Translations under genes and position numbers: made by a program
Assembly: GCF_014218295.1 (NCBI RefSeq)
Contig: NZ_AP023287.1
Coordinates: 1,116,001-1,180,000 of the forward strand
DNA from: Mycolicibacterium litorale
GTDB taxonomy: Bacteria; Actinomycetota; Actinomycetes; Mycobacteriales; Mycobacteriaceae
Direction: 5' to 3'
DNA length: 64,000 nucleotides
Shown: positions 41,076-49,301 of the stretch, piece after piece
Position numbering within the stretch: position 1 is the stretch's first letter
Layout: each line of letters opens with the position of its first letter
The notes under the pieces: model-generated
Seen by the model: the letters and a program-made list of their open reading frames with translations, nothing else
Database searches by the model: none
What the model was told of the DNA's origin: nothing

Positions 41076-42668
41076 TCAGAAGACGAAGATCGCGAACAGG
41101 GTGCACAGCACCAGACCCGTCATGACCGGCAGGAAGCACTTGCGGGCGAGCGTGAGCACCGGGACCCGGGCGAAACCGGCCACCGCGATCAGCGACGACC
41201 AGGCGACCAGCGTTCCCCCGCCGGACCAGATGTTGCCCATCTGCCCGATGGCGGCCAGCGTGGTCGGGTCCATTCCGACGGCCGGACCCAACGCCCCCGA
41301 CAGCGAACCGGTCAGCGGCAGCCCGGAGAAGCCGGACCCCTCGAGCCCGGCGATCAGCCCGACCAGGAGCACCGCGAAGGAGGTGACGAAGGGGTTCGGG
41401 GACAGATGCGACTGCGCGGCGGCGATGAGATCGAACAGGAACGCCGGCCCCTTGGCGTCCTGACCGAGGCCGAGGATCTGTGCCGAGAAGTCGCCGTTGC
41501 CGATGAAGAAGAACCCGGCGATCGGCAGCACGATGCCCATGGCCTTGAACGCGAACACCAGACCGTCGACCACGTGGCGCGACGACGTCTCCAGGAAGTT
41601 GCGCTTGTCGTTGGTGGCGGAGGCGGCGAAGAGGATCAGTGCCGCGAGTCCGCCGACGATCGCGGCTGCGTCGCCGCCCTTCAGCGGTGCCACGGCGGTG
41701 GTGAACTTGCCCAGCAGCAGGTAGACGATGAATACCAGGTAGACCAGAGGAACGAGCACGGCGAACAGCTTGGCGCAGAACAGTTTCGGCGTCGGTGACT
41801 CGTCGTCGGTCCCGTCGGAGGCGACCACGGTGGCCACCGCGAGTCCGGCGGGGGACTCGGCCAGTCGAGGAGAGGCCAGCGCGGCGGGGACGCGGGCCGC
41901 GGCGCCGCCGTTGCCCTCCTCGGGGTCGGCGGGCTTCGGGGTCGTGGGAGGTGGCGTGTCGGGTCCGTCTTCGACGCCGAAGCGGTCGGCCTCGTTCTCC
42001 CACTCCACCAACAGTTCGGGGGACGGGTGTCGCCAGGTCCGGCGCTGGGTGACGAAGGTGATGGCCAGCGCGGTGAGGCCGACGACCAGCGACAGCACGA
42101 GCGCCTTGTCCGCGACGACGTCGGGGTCGACCCCGGCCGCCTTCGCCGAGATACCCGGGGCGACCTTGATGATGTAGTCCGCCGACAGCGCCATGCCCTG
42201 ACCCGCGATGGCGATGACCATGCCCACCGACAGCGGGCTCAGCCCCGCACGGATCGCCACGGGGATGAGCACCGCGCCGACGAGGGGGACCGCCGGCGTG
42301 GGCCAGAAGAACAGCGAGATCGTGTACGTGACGACCGCCAGCACGACGAAACTGCTGGTGCCGGTGCGCATCACCCGGCGGAACGGCGCCACCATCATCC
42401 GGTCGGCGCCCATCTGGCGCAGCGCGCCGAGCATCGCCGTGACCAGCGCGATGATCAGGAAGATGTTGAACAGTTCCTTGGCGGCGACCAGGCTGGCGTT
42501 GAAGATCGACGACAGCCCGGTCACGATGCTGCCCGAGAACGCCCACGCGGTGAGCAGCGTCGCGGTCACCGCGGGGACCACGATGTTCTTGCGGAACGCC
42601 ATCGTGAGCAGGATGACGACGATCCCGGCGAGGTAGATCCAATGCGCCGCGGTGAGATGAACGTCCAT
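41076..42668 (-). CDS. Multi-spanning permease, paralogue of the gene at 53312
   Basis: A 530-residue membrane protein with about 11-12 hydrophobic segments, interrupted by a Pro/Ala-rich acidic loop (residues about 225-295). Shared motifs with the 53312 product include IIALVTAMLGA, FWPTP, AIAGQGMALS and the C-terminal WSGGGTLVAWSSLI. It resembles ion-transporter/organic-acid permeases, but the exact family was not identified. ATG at 42668 with AAGGG upstream. It is divergent from the MFS gene at 42956; the gap is full of TGTGCAC motifs. Confidence 0.8.
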   Translation of the reverse strand: MDVHLTAAHWIYLAGIVVILLTMAFRKNIVVPAVTATLLTAWAFSGSIVTGLSSIFNASLVAAKELFNIFLIIALVTAMLGALRQMGADRMMVAPFRRVMRTGTSSFVVLAVVTYTISLFFWPTPAVPLVGAVLIPVAIRAGLSPLSVGMVIAIAGQGMALSADYIIKVAPGISAKAAGVDPDVVADKALVLSLVVGLTALAITFVTQRRTWRHPSPELLVEWENEADRFGVEDGPDTPPPTTPKPADPEEGNGGAAARVPAALASPRLAESPAGLAVATVVASDGTDDESPTPKLFCAKLFAVLVPLVYLVFIVYLLLGKFTTAVAPLKGGDAAAIVGGLAALILFAASATNDKRNFLETSSRHVVDGLVFAFKAMGIVLPIAGFFFIGNGDFSAQILGLGQDAKGPAFLFDLIAAAQSHLSPNPFVTSFAVLLVGLIAGLEGSGFSGLPLTGSLSGALGPAVGMDPTTLAAIGQMGNIWSGGGTLVAWSSLIAVAGFARVPVLTLARKCFLPVMTGLVLCTLFAIFVF

Positions 42669-42697
42669 GGGGGACCCTTCGTAAACTGCCCGGGGGC

Positions 42698-42908
42698 TGT
42701 GCAGTCGGATTCTGGAATCGTCCGCGTGCTGATCGTCCCGGTCAACGCTCACTGTGCACAGCCGAGGCCGCCCGCCCTTGTGCAGTGTGCTCGGCGCATG
42801 ACGCTGGTGTGTCGGATGGTTTCGGCACGGTAACCGCGCCTCGGTGCGGGCATCACACCGGCTGTGCACAAGTATCAGGGTGTGGTCGCGCGACTGTGCA
42901 CGTTGCCC
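42698..42908. promoter_or_regulatory. Cluster of TGTGCAC motifs, candidate PucR-type operators
   Basis: Five copies occur in about 210 bp: TGTGCAG (42698), TGTGCACA (42753), TGTGCAG (42779), TGTGCACA (42863) and TGTGCACGTTGCCC (42895-42908). TGTGCACA is a perfect palindrome. The last copy matches sites at 46111 and 46731. The stretch lies between two divergent transporter genes and has no supported coding sequence. Confidence 0.7.
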
Positions 42909-42955
42909 TTGGAGGAGGTCTCACTTCCGGCGGCGGCCATGCGACAGTGGATGTG

Positions 42956-44350
42956 ATGCACACGCCCACAACGAGATTCAACCGAGCGCCGGGGTCGCCA
43001 CGCGATATCGACGGTGGCGACGCCGGTACCCCGTTGGCATTGGCCGCGCTGTTGGCCGGAACGCTGGTCGGCACGGTCAGCAACAACGTGGTCAACGTCC
43101 CGCTCGCCGAGATCCTGCGTGACTTCGACGCCCCGTTGGGCAGCGGCGTGTTCGTCGTGGTGGGGTTCCTGCTGACGTTCGCCGCGACGATGCCCCTGGC
43201 CGGCTGGATCGGCGACCGCTTCGGCCGCAGGCGGATCTACTGTGCGGCGCTGCTGGGCACCGCGGTGTGCGCGGTCGGTGCGGCCACCGCGCCCTCGCTG
43301 CCGCTGCTGATCGCGTGGCGGTCCCTCGGTGGAGTGGCCGCCGCCGCGTTCGCCCCCGCCGTGATGGGACTGATCAGCTGGATGTTCACCGGCAGGCGAC
43401 GCGGACGCGCGGTCGGCGCGTGGGCGTCGGTGAACGGCCTGGGGCAGGCGATCGGCCCCACGATGGGCGGTGTCGTGGCCGACAGCTGGGGGTGGCGCTG
43501 GGTCTTCGTGCCGCTGGTACCGGTGGCGCTGGCGGGGTTCGCCGCGACGCTGCGGTACATCCCGGCCTATCCGGGGCAGCGGATGCCGTTCGACGTGTCC
43601 GGCGCGGCCGCACTGACGACGGGTTCGGGCCTGCTGGTGCTCGGCCTGGCGATGATCCCGCAGCCCGACGTCGCGGTGTGGGCGGTCGTCGCCGCCTTCG
43701 GCGTCGCGGTGGCGACGCTGGTGTGGTTCGGCTGGCACTGCTCCCGGGCGGCACACCCGTTCGTCGCCGTCGGGCAGCTGCTGGAGTCCCGGTTCGCGCG
43801 CAGCAGCCTGGCCGCCTTCGCACAGATGTTCTGCCTGGGGGCGACGTTGCTCGCCGTGCCGCTGTATCTGACCGGCCGCGGGCTGTCGTCCTCGATGGCC
43901 GGGGCGGTCCTGTTCGCGGTGCCCGCCACCATGGCGCTGCTCGGACCGCTGGTCGGGCGCTGGCAGGACCGGCTCCGGCCCCGCCGGGTGCTGCGCAGCG
44001 GCCTGATCCTGTTGCTGATCGCGCAGGCTGCGCTCGCGGTCGTCGTCGCCCGCGACGCCGTGGTGCTGGCCGCACTGGTGGGCTGTCTGGCCGTCACGGG
44101 GATCGGCATCGCACTCGTGCAGACGCCTGCGGCCACGGGCGCGACGCGCTCACCCGCCGGCGCCGGAGGCACCGGGCTGGGGGTGTTCAACCTGGTGCGG
44201 TTCGGCGGGTCGGCCGTCGGCGCCGCATGGGTGGCGCTGGGTCTCGACGTGGCGGGCTATCCGGCGGTGTTCGCGGTGGCGTCCGTGGTCGTCGCGCTCG
44301 GGCTGGCCGGCTCCTTCGTCGGCCCGGACCCGGTGGCCGAGCCCGGCTGA
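42956..44350 (+). CDS. MFS transporter
   Basis: A 464-residue major-facilitator protein. The motifs are LAEILRDF, GWIGDRFGRRRIYCAALLGTAV (MFS motif A) and RSLGGVAAAAFAPAVMGLISWMF, with 12-14 predicted helices. The ATG at 42956 was chosen; the upstream frame is promoter DNA. Given the cluster of operator-like motifs just upstream and the catabolic genes nearby, it probably takes up or exports the island's substrate. It is convergent with the PucR gene, one base apart. Confidence 0.85.
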   Translation: MHTPTTRFNRAPGSPRDIDGGDAGTPLALAALLAGTLVGTVSNNVVNVPLAEILRDFDAPLGSGVFVVVGFLLTFAATMPLAGWIGDRFGRRRIYCAALLGTAVCAVGAATAPSLPLLIAWRSLGGVAAAAFAPAVMGLISWMFTGRRRGRAVGAWASVNGLGQAIGPTMGGVVADSWGWRWVFVPLVPVALAGFAATLRYIPAYPGQRMPFDVSGAAALTTGSGLLVLGLAMIPQPDVAVWAVVAAFGVAVATLVWFGWHCSRAAHPFVAVGQLLESRFARSSLAAFAQMFCLGATLLAVPLYLTGRGLSSSMAGAVLFAVPATMALLGPLVGRWQDRLRPRRVLRSGLILLLIAQAALAVVVARDAVVLAALVGCLAVTGIGIALVQTPAATGATRSPAGAGGTGLGVFNLVRFGGSAVGAAWVALGLDVAGYPAVFAVASVVVALGLAGSFVGPDPVAEPG

Positions 44351-44351
44351 G

Positions 44352-46043
44352 TCAGCGGAAGCTGGCCTCCCGGTCGAGGGCGCCGTGCACCTCGTCGAGC
44401 AGTTCCAGCCGGACCGCCAGCCAGGCGGTGAACTGGTTCTCCGGTAGGCGGACGTCCATGCCGAGCATGCGCGAGATCCGGTCGAGTTTGGCCAGCATCG
44501 TGTTGCGGTGCACGTTGAGGGCCCGCGCCGTCGCGTTCACGTTGCCGCCCTCGGTCAGGTAGGCGACCAGCGTGTCGCGCAGATCCGTCCCGGACCCCAG
44601 GGGGCCCAGCACCTCCCGCACCAGCCGGTGGCCGTGGTCGGTGTCGGCGACGTCGGCGAGCACGGTGAAGCTGCGCAGCTCCCGGTACGAGACCGCCCCG
44701 ATGCGCCGCAACCGACGGGCGATGCCGAGCGCGACGCGGGCCTCGCGGTAGCTCTCGCGCACCTCGGAGGCGCCGCGGGCCGGGCGGCCGTACGCCACCA
44801 CCGTGGTGACCCCGCGGCGCTGTTCGAGCTCCAGCGACATCGCCCGGGCGTAGTCGGCCATCTCCTCGACCATCGCGGCGTCCTGCTCGGCGCGCAAGGT
44901 CCGCACCACCACCAGCACGTCGCCGATCACGGTGACGTAGGCGCGCACCGACGGATGCGGTGCCACGCTGGCGGCGTAGCGCGCCAACCGCACCAGGCTC
45001 GCGGCCGGATGGTCGGTCTGACCGGACCGCACCAGCCCGGGCGCGACGAAAACGCCGAAGCGCGCGTCGAGTTCGATGTCGTGATGTTCGGCGCGGGCGC
45101 GCATGTCGTGTTCGCTTGCGAAGCTGCCGTGCACGAGGGCCTGGACGAAATCTCCCCGCGCCCGCTCCTCGGCCTCGTCGACGCTGCGCTGGCGCAGCAT
45201 CTCCGAACCGATGATCGCGGTGGCCTGTTCGGTGACGACGGCGTGGCGGGCCAGCGCATGCGCGTTGGGGCCGCTGCCGGTCGCGGTGGCGGAGTGGGCG
45301 ACCAGCACCACCACCCAGCCCTCGAACGTCTTGCCCAGACGGATGGGGCTGGCCACGCAGGTCCAGGCGTCGTCGCGGGGCCCGGTGAACGCTGCGATGC
45401 GGGTGTCGTGGCCGGGCCGCCGCGCCGCCGCGGGGACATCGGCGGACACCACCCGCGAGACCGAATCGGCCAGGGGACCCAGCATGTCGGGGGTGGGGCC
45501 GTGCTGGGCGACCACGTTGCCCCGCGCGTCGAGCGCCAGTGCGGGATTGCCGGCCAGGCTGCTCACCTCGCGGATGAGGATCTGCAGTCCGGCGCCGCGG
45601 TGGAACAGACCGGCCAGCGATGCATGGACATGGGTGGAGTACCGCATGACGTGCACTTCCTGGCTCAACGCCCGCTCGGCCAGCAGCCGGTTCAGCGCGG
45701 CGAACCCGACCGGGATGCCGAGTTCGACGACGGCCAGCCGCGGCGGCAGGACGGTCCGGGCGAAGTCGGGCGGCGCGGCGCCGTCGATCAGCAGCGCCGT
45801 CGCCCCGCGCGCGCCGAGCACCTGCAGGGTCGCGCCGGCACCGATCAACGACTCCGGGCGCACGTAGATCGCCACACCGTCGAGCGGGTCCGGCCGTGAG
45901 AGCACCTCCCCGAGGGGAAGCACCCAGTTGAGGGCCGAATCGATCATGTCCGCACCGGCGATCACGCTGGCCCCCGCCAGCAGCGTCTCGTCGAGCAGTC
46001 CGCGCACCGTCAGCCGGTCGGCATCACTAGGTGTCGAGATCAT
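44352..46043 (-). CDS. PucR/CdaR family transcriptional regulator
   Basis: A 563-residue regulator. An N-terminal PucR domain (LTVRGLLDETLLAGASVIAGADMIDSALNWVLPLGEVLSRPDPLDG) is followed by a central GGDEF-like region and the C-terminal HTH_30 domain (LRDTLVAYLTEGGNVNATARALNVHRNTMLAKLDRISRMLGMDVRLPENQFTAWLAVRL). Members usually control nitrogenous-compound catabolism. It is divergent from the GlcG-like gene, and the gap carries TGTGCACGTTGACC. ATG at 46043; a GTG 6 nt upstream is an alternative. Confidence 0.92.
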   Translation of the reverse strand: MISTPSDADRLTVRGLLDETLLAGASVIAGADMIDSALNWVLPLGEVLSRPDPLDGVAIYVRPESLIGAGATLQVLGARGATALLIDGAAPPDFARTVLPPRLAVVELGIPVGFAALNRLLAERALSQEVHVMRYSTHVHASLAGLFHRGAGLQILIREVSSLAGNPALALDARGNVVAQHGPTPDMLGPLADSVSRVVSADVPAAARRPGHDTRIAAFTGPRDDAWTCVASPIRLGKTFEGWVVVLVAHSATATGSGPNAHALARHAVVTEQATAIIGSEMLRQRSVDEAEERARGDFVQALVHGSFASEHDMRARAEHHDIELDARFGVFVAPGLVRSGQTDHPAASLVRLARYAASVAPHPSVRAYVTVIGDVLVVVRTLRAEQDAAMVEEMADYARAMSLELEQRRGVTTVVAYGRPARGASEVRESYREARVALGIARRLRRIGAVSYRELRSFTVLADVADTDHGHRLVREVLGPLGSGTDLRDTLVAYLTEGGNVNATARALNVHRNTMLAKLDRISRMLGMDVRLPENQFTAWLAVRLELLDEVHGALDREASFR

Positions 46044-46110
46044 GTCCACACCACCTGGGCTCGTGAAAATCCTGATGAACGTCCTTACCGCACCGGATGC
46101 ACTCACACTA

Positions 46111-46124
46111 TGTGCACGTTGACC
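46111..46124. promoter_or_regulatory. 14-bp candidate operator in the PucR/GlcG divergent gap
   Basis: TGTGCACGTTGACC differs by one base from the copies at 42895 and 46731. It lies 67 bp from the PucR start and 155 bp before the GlcG-like start, suitable for autoregulation and activation. Confidence 0.65.
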
Positions 46125-46278
46125 TGTCGGCGAGTCGAAACCGGTCATCATGACCATTCCTCGTCGACCGGTGCGTTGGTAGACATACCGCCAACGGCGG
46201 GCGATCGCGTCGCCTTCGAGCCGTTTCCCGCACGCGAGACCGAGAACCGAAGTCTCGACATCCCCGAGTGGAGGCGAT

Positions 46279-46728
46279 ATGCACCAGATTCACCGGATCA
46301 CCCTCGACGACGCACTGCCGCTGCTGGCGGCCGGGCGGGCCAAGGCCGAGGAGATCGGCGTCAAGCAGACGCTGTGCATCTGCGACGACGGCGGCAACGT
46401 CCTTGCCCTGCACCGGCTTCCGGGAGCCCGGCTCACCGGAGTGGACATCGCCATCGCCAAGGCGTTCACGGCCGCCGGGCATGAACGCGCCACCCATCTG
46501 TTCAACGAGCCGCCCAACGGGCCCGCCCTGCCCGGTAACGAGGCGTTCGGCATCAGCCACATGCTGCCCGGCAAGTTCGCGATCTTCGTCGGCGGCTTCC
46601 CGCTGGTCTTCGACGGACAGATCGTCGGGGGAGTGGGAATCAGCGGGGGCAACGGCGAACAGGACAAGGCGGTGGGCGCGGCGATCCTCGCCGAGTTCGA
46701 GGCGCTGACCGCGACCGCAGCGAGATGA
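46279..46728 (+). CDS. GlcG/HbpS-like (DUF336) protein
   Basis: A 149-residue protein of the GlcG/HbpS fold, with TLDDALPLLAAGRAKAEEIGVKQTLCICDDGGNVLALHRLPGA, DIAIAKAFTAAG and the Gly-rich end GGFPLVFDGQIVGGVGISGG. Family members bind haem or small metabolites, or accompany catabolic oxidoreductases; the specific role is unclear. ATG at 46279 preceded by GAGTGGAGGCG. It is the first gene of the island on the plus strand, divergent from the PucR regulator. Confidence 0.85.
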   Translation: MHQIHRITLDDALPLLAAGRAKAEEIGVKQTLCICDDGGNVLALHRLPGARLTGVDIAIAKAFTAAGHERATHLFNEPPNGPALPGNEAFGISHMLPGKFAIFVGGFPLVFDGQIVGGVGISGGNGEQDKAVGAAILAEFEALTATAAR

Positions 46729-46730
46729 GC

Positions 46731-46744
46731 TGTGCACGTTGCCC
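46731..46744. promoter_or_regulatory. 14-bp candidate operator before the diiron oxidase gene
   Basis: TGTGCACGTTGCCC is identical to 42895-42908. A weaker AGTGCACA copy lies at 46907-46914. Both are in the 214-nt gap before the oxidase gene, which probably contains a promoter; no confident -35/-10 pair was found. Confidence 0.65.
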
Positions 46745-46942
46745 GCAACGAGTCGCGATCCCCGGTGATTGTGACCATGGCATGCGCGCGGCGGCGTAAC
46801 TAACTTGGTTGCTGCACAGCACATCTGGTTGCGCACGATCCGAATGTTCACCCGCGGTGCCGCGAAGGGCTCTTCCAGCCGACAGTGTTCGCTACGACAC
46901 CGATCGAGTGCACATCACCACATCAGGAAGGACACCACAGCG

Positions 46943-47662
46943 ATGACCGAGCTGCTCGGGCGCGACGAGTTCCGCGCCGAACTCGAGAACGCCATCAAGG
47001 GCCGGGAGGCCAAGAACGCGTCGTTCTCCAAGGCATGGGCCGAAGGAAAGCTGCAGAAGCACCATTTCGCGCGGTGGGCCGAGAACCACTACCACTACGT
47101 GGGCCCGTTCGCCGACTACCTGGCCAACATCTACGCCAACACTCCCGACCAGTTCACCGGCGCCAAGGACTTCACGCTGCAGAACATGTACGAGGAGGAA
47201 CTGGCCGACATCCGGCACACCGATCTGCTGATCAAGTTCGGCGAGGCCTGCGGCACCACCCGCGAGCGCATCGAGGACCCCGACAACATGAACGCGATCA
47301 CCCGCGGCCTGCAGGCCTGGTGCTACGCGGTCTCGCAGCGGGAGCACTTCGTCGTCGCCACCGCCGCCCTGGTGGTCGGGCTGGAGTCGCAGGTGCCGAG
47401 CATCTACACCAAGCAGATCGTGCCGCTGCGTGAGGTGTACGGCTTCTCCGAGGACGAGATCGAGTTCTTCGACCTGCACATCACTTCCGACGTGGTGCAC
47501 GGCGAACGCGGATATCAGATCGTGCTCGACCACGCCGACACCCCGCAGCTGCAGCAGCGTTGCCTGCAGCTGGTGCGGTGGGGCGCCGAGATGCGGTTCT
47601 CCTACACCAAGGGCCTGTACGACTACTACGTCGCACCGGACCTGCAGCCCGTCGCCGTCTGA
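46943..47662 (+). CDS. Haem-oxygenase-like diiron oxidase/oxygenase (PqqC/TenA fold)
   Basis: A 239-residue all-helical protein. It carries the complete six-ligand set of haem-oxygenase-like diiron oxidases: Glu85 and His92 (E-x6-H in YEEELADIRH), Glu148 (VVGLESQ), and His179, Asp183, His186 (H-x3-D-x2-H in HITSDVVH). Spacing is close to that of CADD. It may therefore activate O2 on an amine or carboxylate substrate, rather than be a PQQ enzyme; no pqq genes are nearby. AGGAAGGA precedes the ATG at 46943. The next genes supply Rieske and flavin electron carriers. Confidence 0.85.
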   Translation: MTELLGRDEFRAELENAIKGREAKNASFSKAWAEGKLQKHHFARWAENHYHYVGPFADYLANIYANTPDQFTGAKDFTLQNMYEEELADIRHTDLLIKFGEACGTTRERIEDPDNMNAITRGLQAWCYAVSQREHFVVATAALVVGLESQVPSIYTKQIVPLREVYGFSEDEIEFFDLHITSDVVHGERGYQIVLDHADTPQLQQRCLQLVRWGAEMRFSYTKGLYDYYVAPDLQPVAV

Positions 47663-47730
47663 TGCCGAAGCGGCGCACCGCGGGCGGCCGGCCCGCGGTG
47701 CGCGCCCGGCCCGCAGGAAAGGAATCCGTC

Positions 47731-48075
47731 ATGACCGCGGAGTGGATCGCGGTGGCAACGACCAAGGAACTGGCGCGTCGCCGCAAACTGCGGGTCGAGG
47801 CCGGTGGGGTGGCCATCGCCCTGTTCACGGCCGGTGACCGCGTGTACGCGTTCGCCGATGACTGTGTGCACCAACAACGTTCGCTGGCCAAGGGCACGCT
47901 GCTGCACGGCAAGGTGATCTGTCCCGGCCATCAGTGGCAGTTCGACCTGGAAACCGGATACGAGGAGTCGCAGGACATGTGCCAGCCCACCTACCCCGTG
48001 CGCGTCGAAGCCGACACCGTCTACGTCGACCCCACCCGCACACCGGCGCCCGCGGCCACGGAGGCTCAGGCATGA
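47731..48075 (+). CDS. Rieske-type [2Fe-2S] ferredoxin
   Basis: A 114-residue Rieske protein. The cluster ligands are Cys45-x-His47 (CVHQ) and Cys64-x2-His67 (CPGHQW). The size and lack of a catalytic domain mark it as a ferredoxin component, not an oxygenase. AGGAAAGGA precedes the ATG at 47731. Its TGA overlaps the next gene's ATG (ATGA), coupling it to the FAD reductase, so the two are probably an electron-transfer pair for the upstream diiron protein. Confidence 0.92.
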   Translation: MTAEWIAVATTKELARRRKLRVEAGGVAIALFTAGDRVYAFADDCVHQQRSLAKGTLLHGKVICPGHQWQFDLETGYEESQDMCQPTYPVRVEADTVYVDPTRTPAPAATEAQA

Positions 48076-49301
48076 CCCGCCGCACGTTCGTGACGGTCGG
48101 CGCGGGGCAGACCGCCGCCGTCGCCGCCCGTACCCTGCGGCGCCGTGGATTCGACGGGCGCATCGTGCTGCTCGGCGACGAACCCCACGCGCCCTACCAG
48201 CGCCCGCCGCTGTCCAAGGAGTTCCTCTCCGATCCCGACGCCGCCGACTCGCTGTGGTTGCTCCCGCAGAAGTGGCGGGCCGACAACGACGTCGAGATCG
48301 TCACCGGCGCCCACGTCACCCGGATCGACAATGCCACCGCCACCGTGGAATTCGCGGACGGGACGCACCTGGCCGCCGACGCCGTCCTGCTGGCCACCGG
48401 CGGGCGGCCCCGTACGATGCCCGTGCACGGACCGCACCCCGAGCGGGTGCAGTACCTGCGCACGCTCGACGACGCGCAGGCGCTGCGGACATCGCTGCGG
48501 CCTGGGCGGCACATCGTGTTGATCGGAGCCGGATTCATCGGTCTCGAGATCGCGGCCTCCGCACGGTCCCTCGGGGTCGAGGTGACCGTCGTGGAGGCGG
48601 CCGCCCAACCGTTGAGCGCGCTGCTCGGCGCCCGCCTCGGTGAGCTCTTCTGCCGCCTGCACCGTGACCACGGAGTCGACGTGCGTACCGCCACGGTGGT
48701 CGACGCGCTGCGCACGACGGAGACCGGGGTGGTGGTGGAACTGTCCGACGGCGGCGTGCTCGAGGCCGACGCCGTCGTCGTCGGCATCGGCATCGTGCCC
48801 AACGACTCCGTCGCCGCCGCCTCGGGGTTGACCGTCGACGGTGGCATCGTCGTCGACGCGCAGGGCCGCACCTCGGTCGACAACGTCTACGCCGCGGGCG
48901 ACGTGGCCCGCCGCTTCTCGCCGCGGGCCGGCCGGCACCTCCGTGTCGAACACTTCGACAATGCCAACAAGCAGGGCATTGCGGTCGCCAATGCGATGCT
49001 CGGCCGCGACGCCGTCTCCGACGAGGCGCACTGGTGCTGGTCGGACCAGTACGGCCACAACTTCCAGATCCTCGGCAGCGCAAGCCCGCACACGGTGGTG
49101 CGCGGCGACGCCGACGCCTACGACGTCACCGTGTTCTTCCTCGACGGGGGTGCGATCTGCGGTGCGTTCACCGCCGACCGTGGCGAGGACGTGATGGTCG
49201 CGCGCGAACTGCTGGGCCGGCCGGTCGACACCGACGTCCTCGCCGACGAGGGTGTCGAACTGTGGGACCTCGTCGCCGAATCCGAAGAGGTGATGCAGTG
49301 A
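48072..49301 (+). CDS. FAD-dependent ferredoxin reductase
   Basis: A 409-residue NAD(P)H:ferredoxin reductase of the rubredoxin/BphA4 type. The FAD site is VTVGAGQTAAVAARTL, the NAD(P)H site LIGAGFIGLEIAAS, with VYAAGDVARRF near residue 280 and the C-terminal WCWSDQYGHNFQILG domain. It is paralogous to the protein at 13541. The start overlaps the Rieske gene and the stop overlaps the aldehyde dehydrogenase start (GTGA), so three genes are coupled. Confidence 0.92.
   Translation: MTRRTFVTVGAGQTAAVAARTLRRRGFDGRIVLLGDEPHAPYQRPPLSKEFLSDPDAADSLWLLPQKWRADNDVEIVTGAHVTRIDNATATVEFADGTHLAADAVLLATGGRPRTMPVHGPHPERVQYLRTLDDAQALRTSLRPGRHIVLIGAGFIGLEIAASARSLGVEVTVVEAAAQPLSALLGARLGELFCRLHRDHGVDVRTATVVDALRTTETGVVVELSDGGVLEADAVVVGIGIVPNDSVAAASGLTVDGGIVVDAQGRTSVDNVYAAGDVARRFSPRAGRHLRVEHFDNANKQGIAVANAMLGRDAVSDEAHWCWSDQYGHNFQILGSASPHTVVRGDADAYDVTVFFLDGGAICGAFTADRGEDVMVARELLGRPVDTDVLADEGVELWDLVAESEEVMQ

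Noticed and set aside
42785..42955. N-terminal extension of the MFS gene at 42956
   Set aside because: The extra residues are translated promoter DNA full of TGTGCAC motifs and carry no transporter features.
46943..47662. Annotation as PQQ biosynthesis protein PqqC or thiaminase TenA
   Set aside because: No pqqA/B/D/E or thiamine genes nearby and all six diiron ligands are present; the diiron oxidase assignment explains more.
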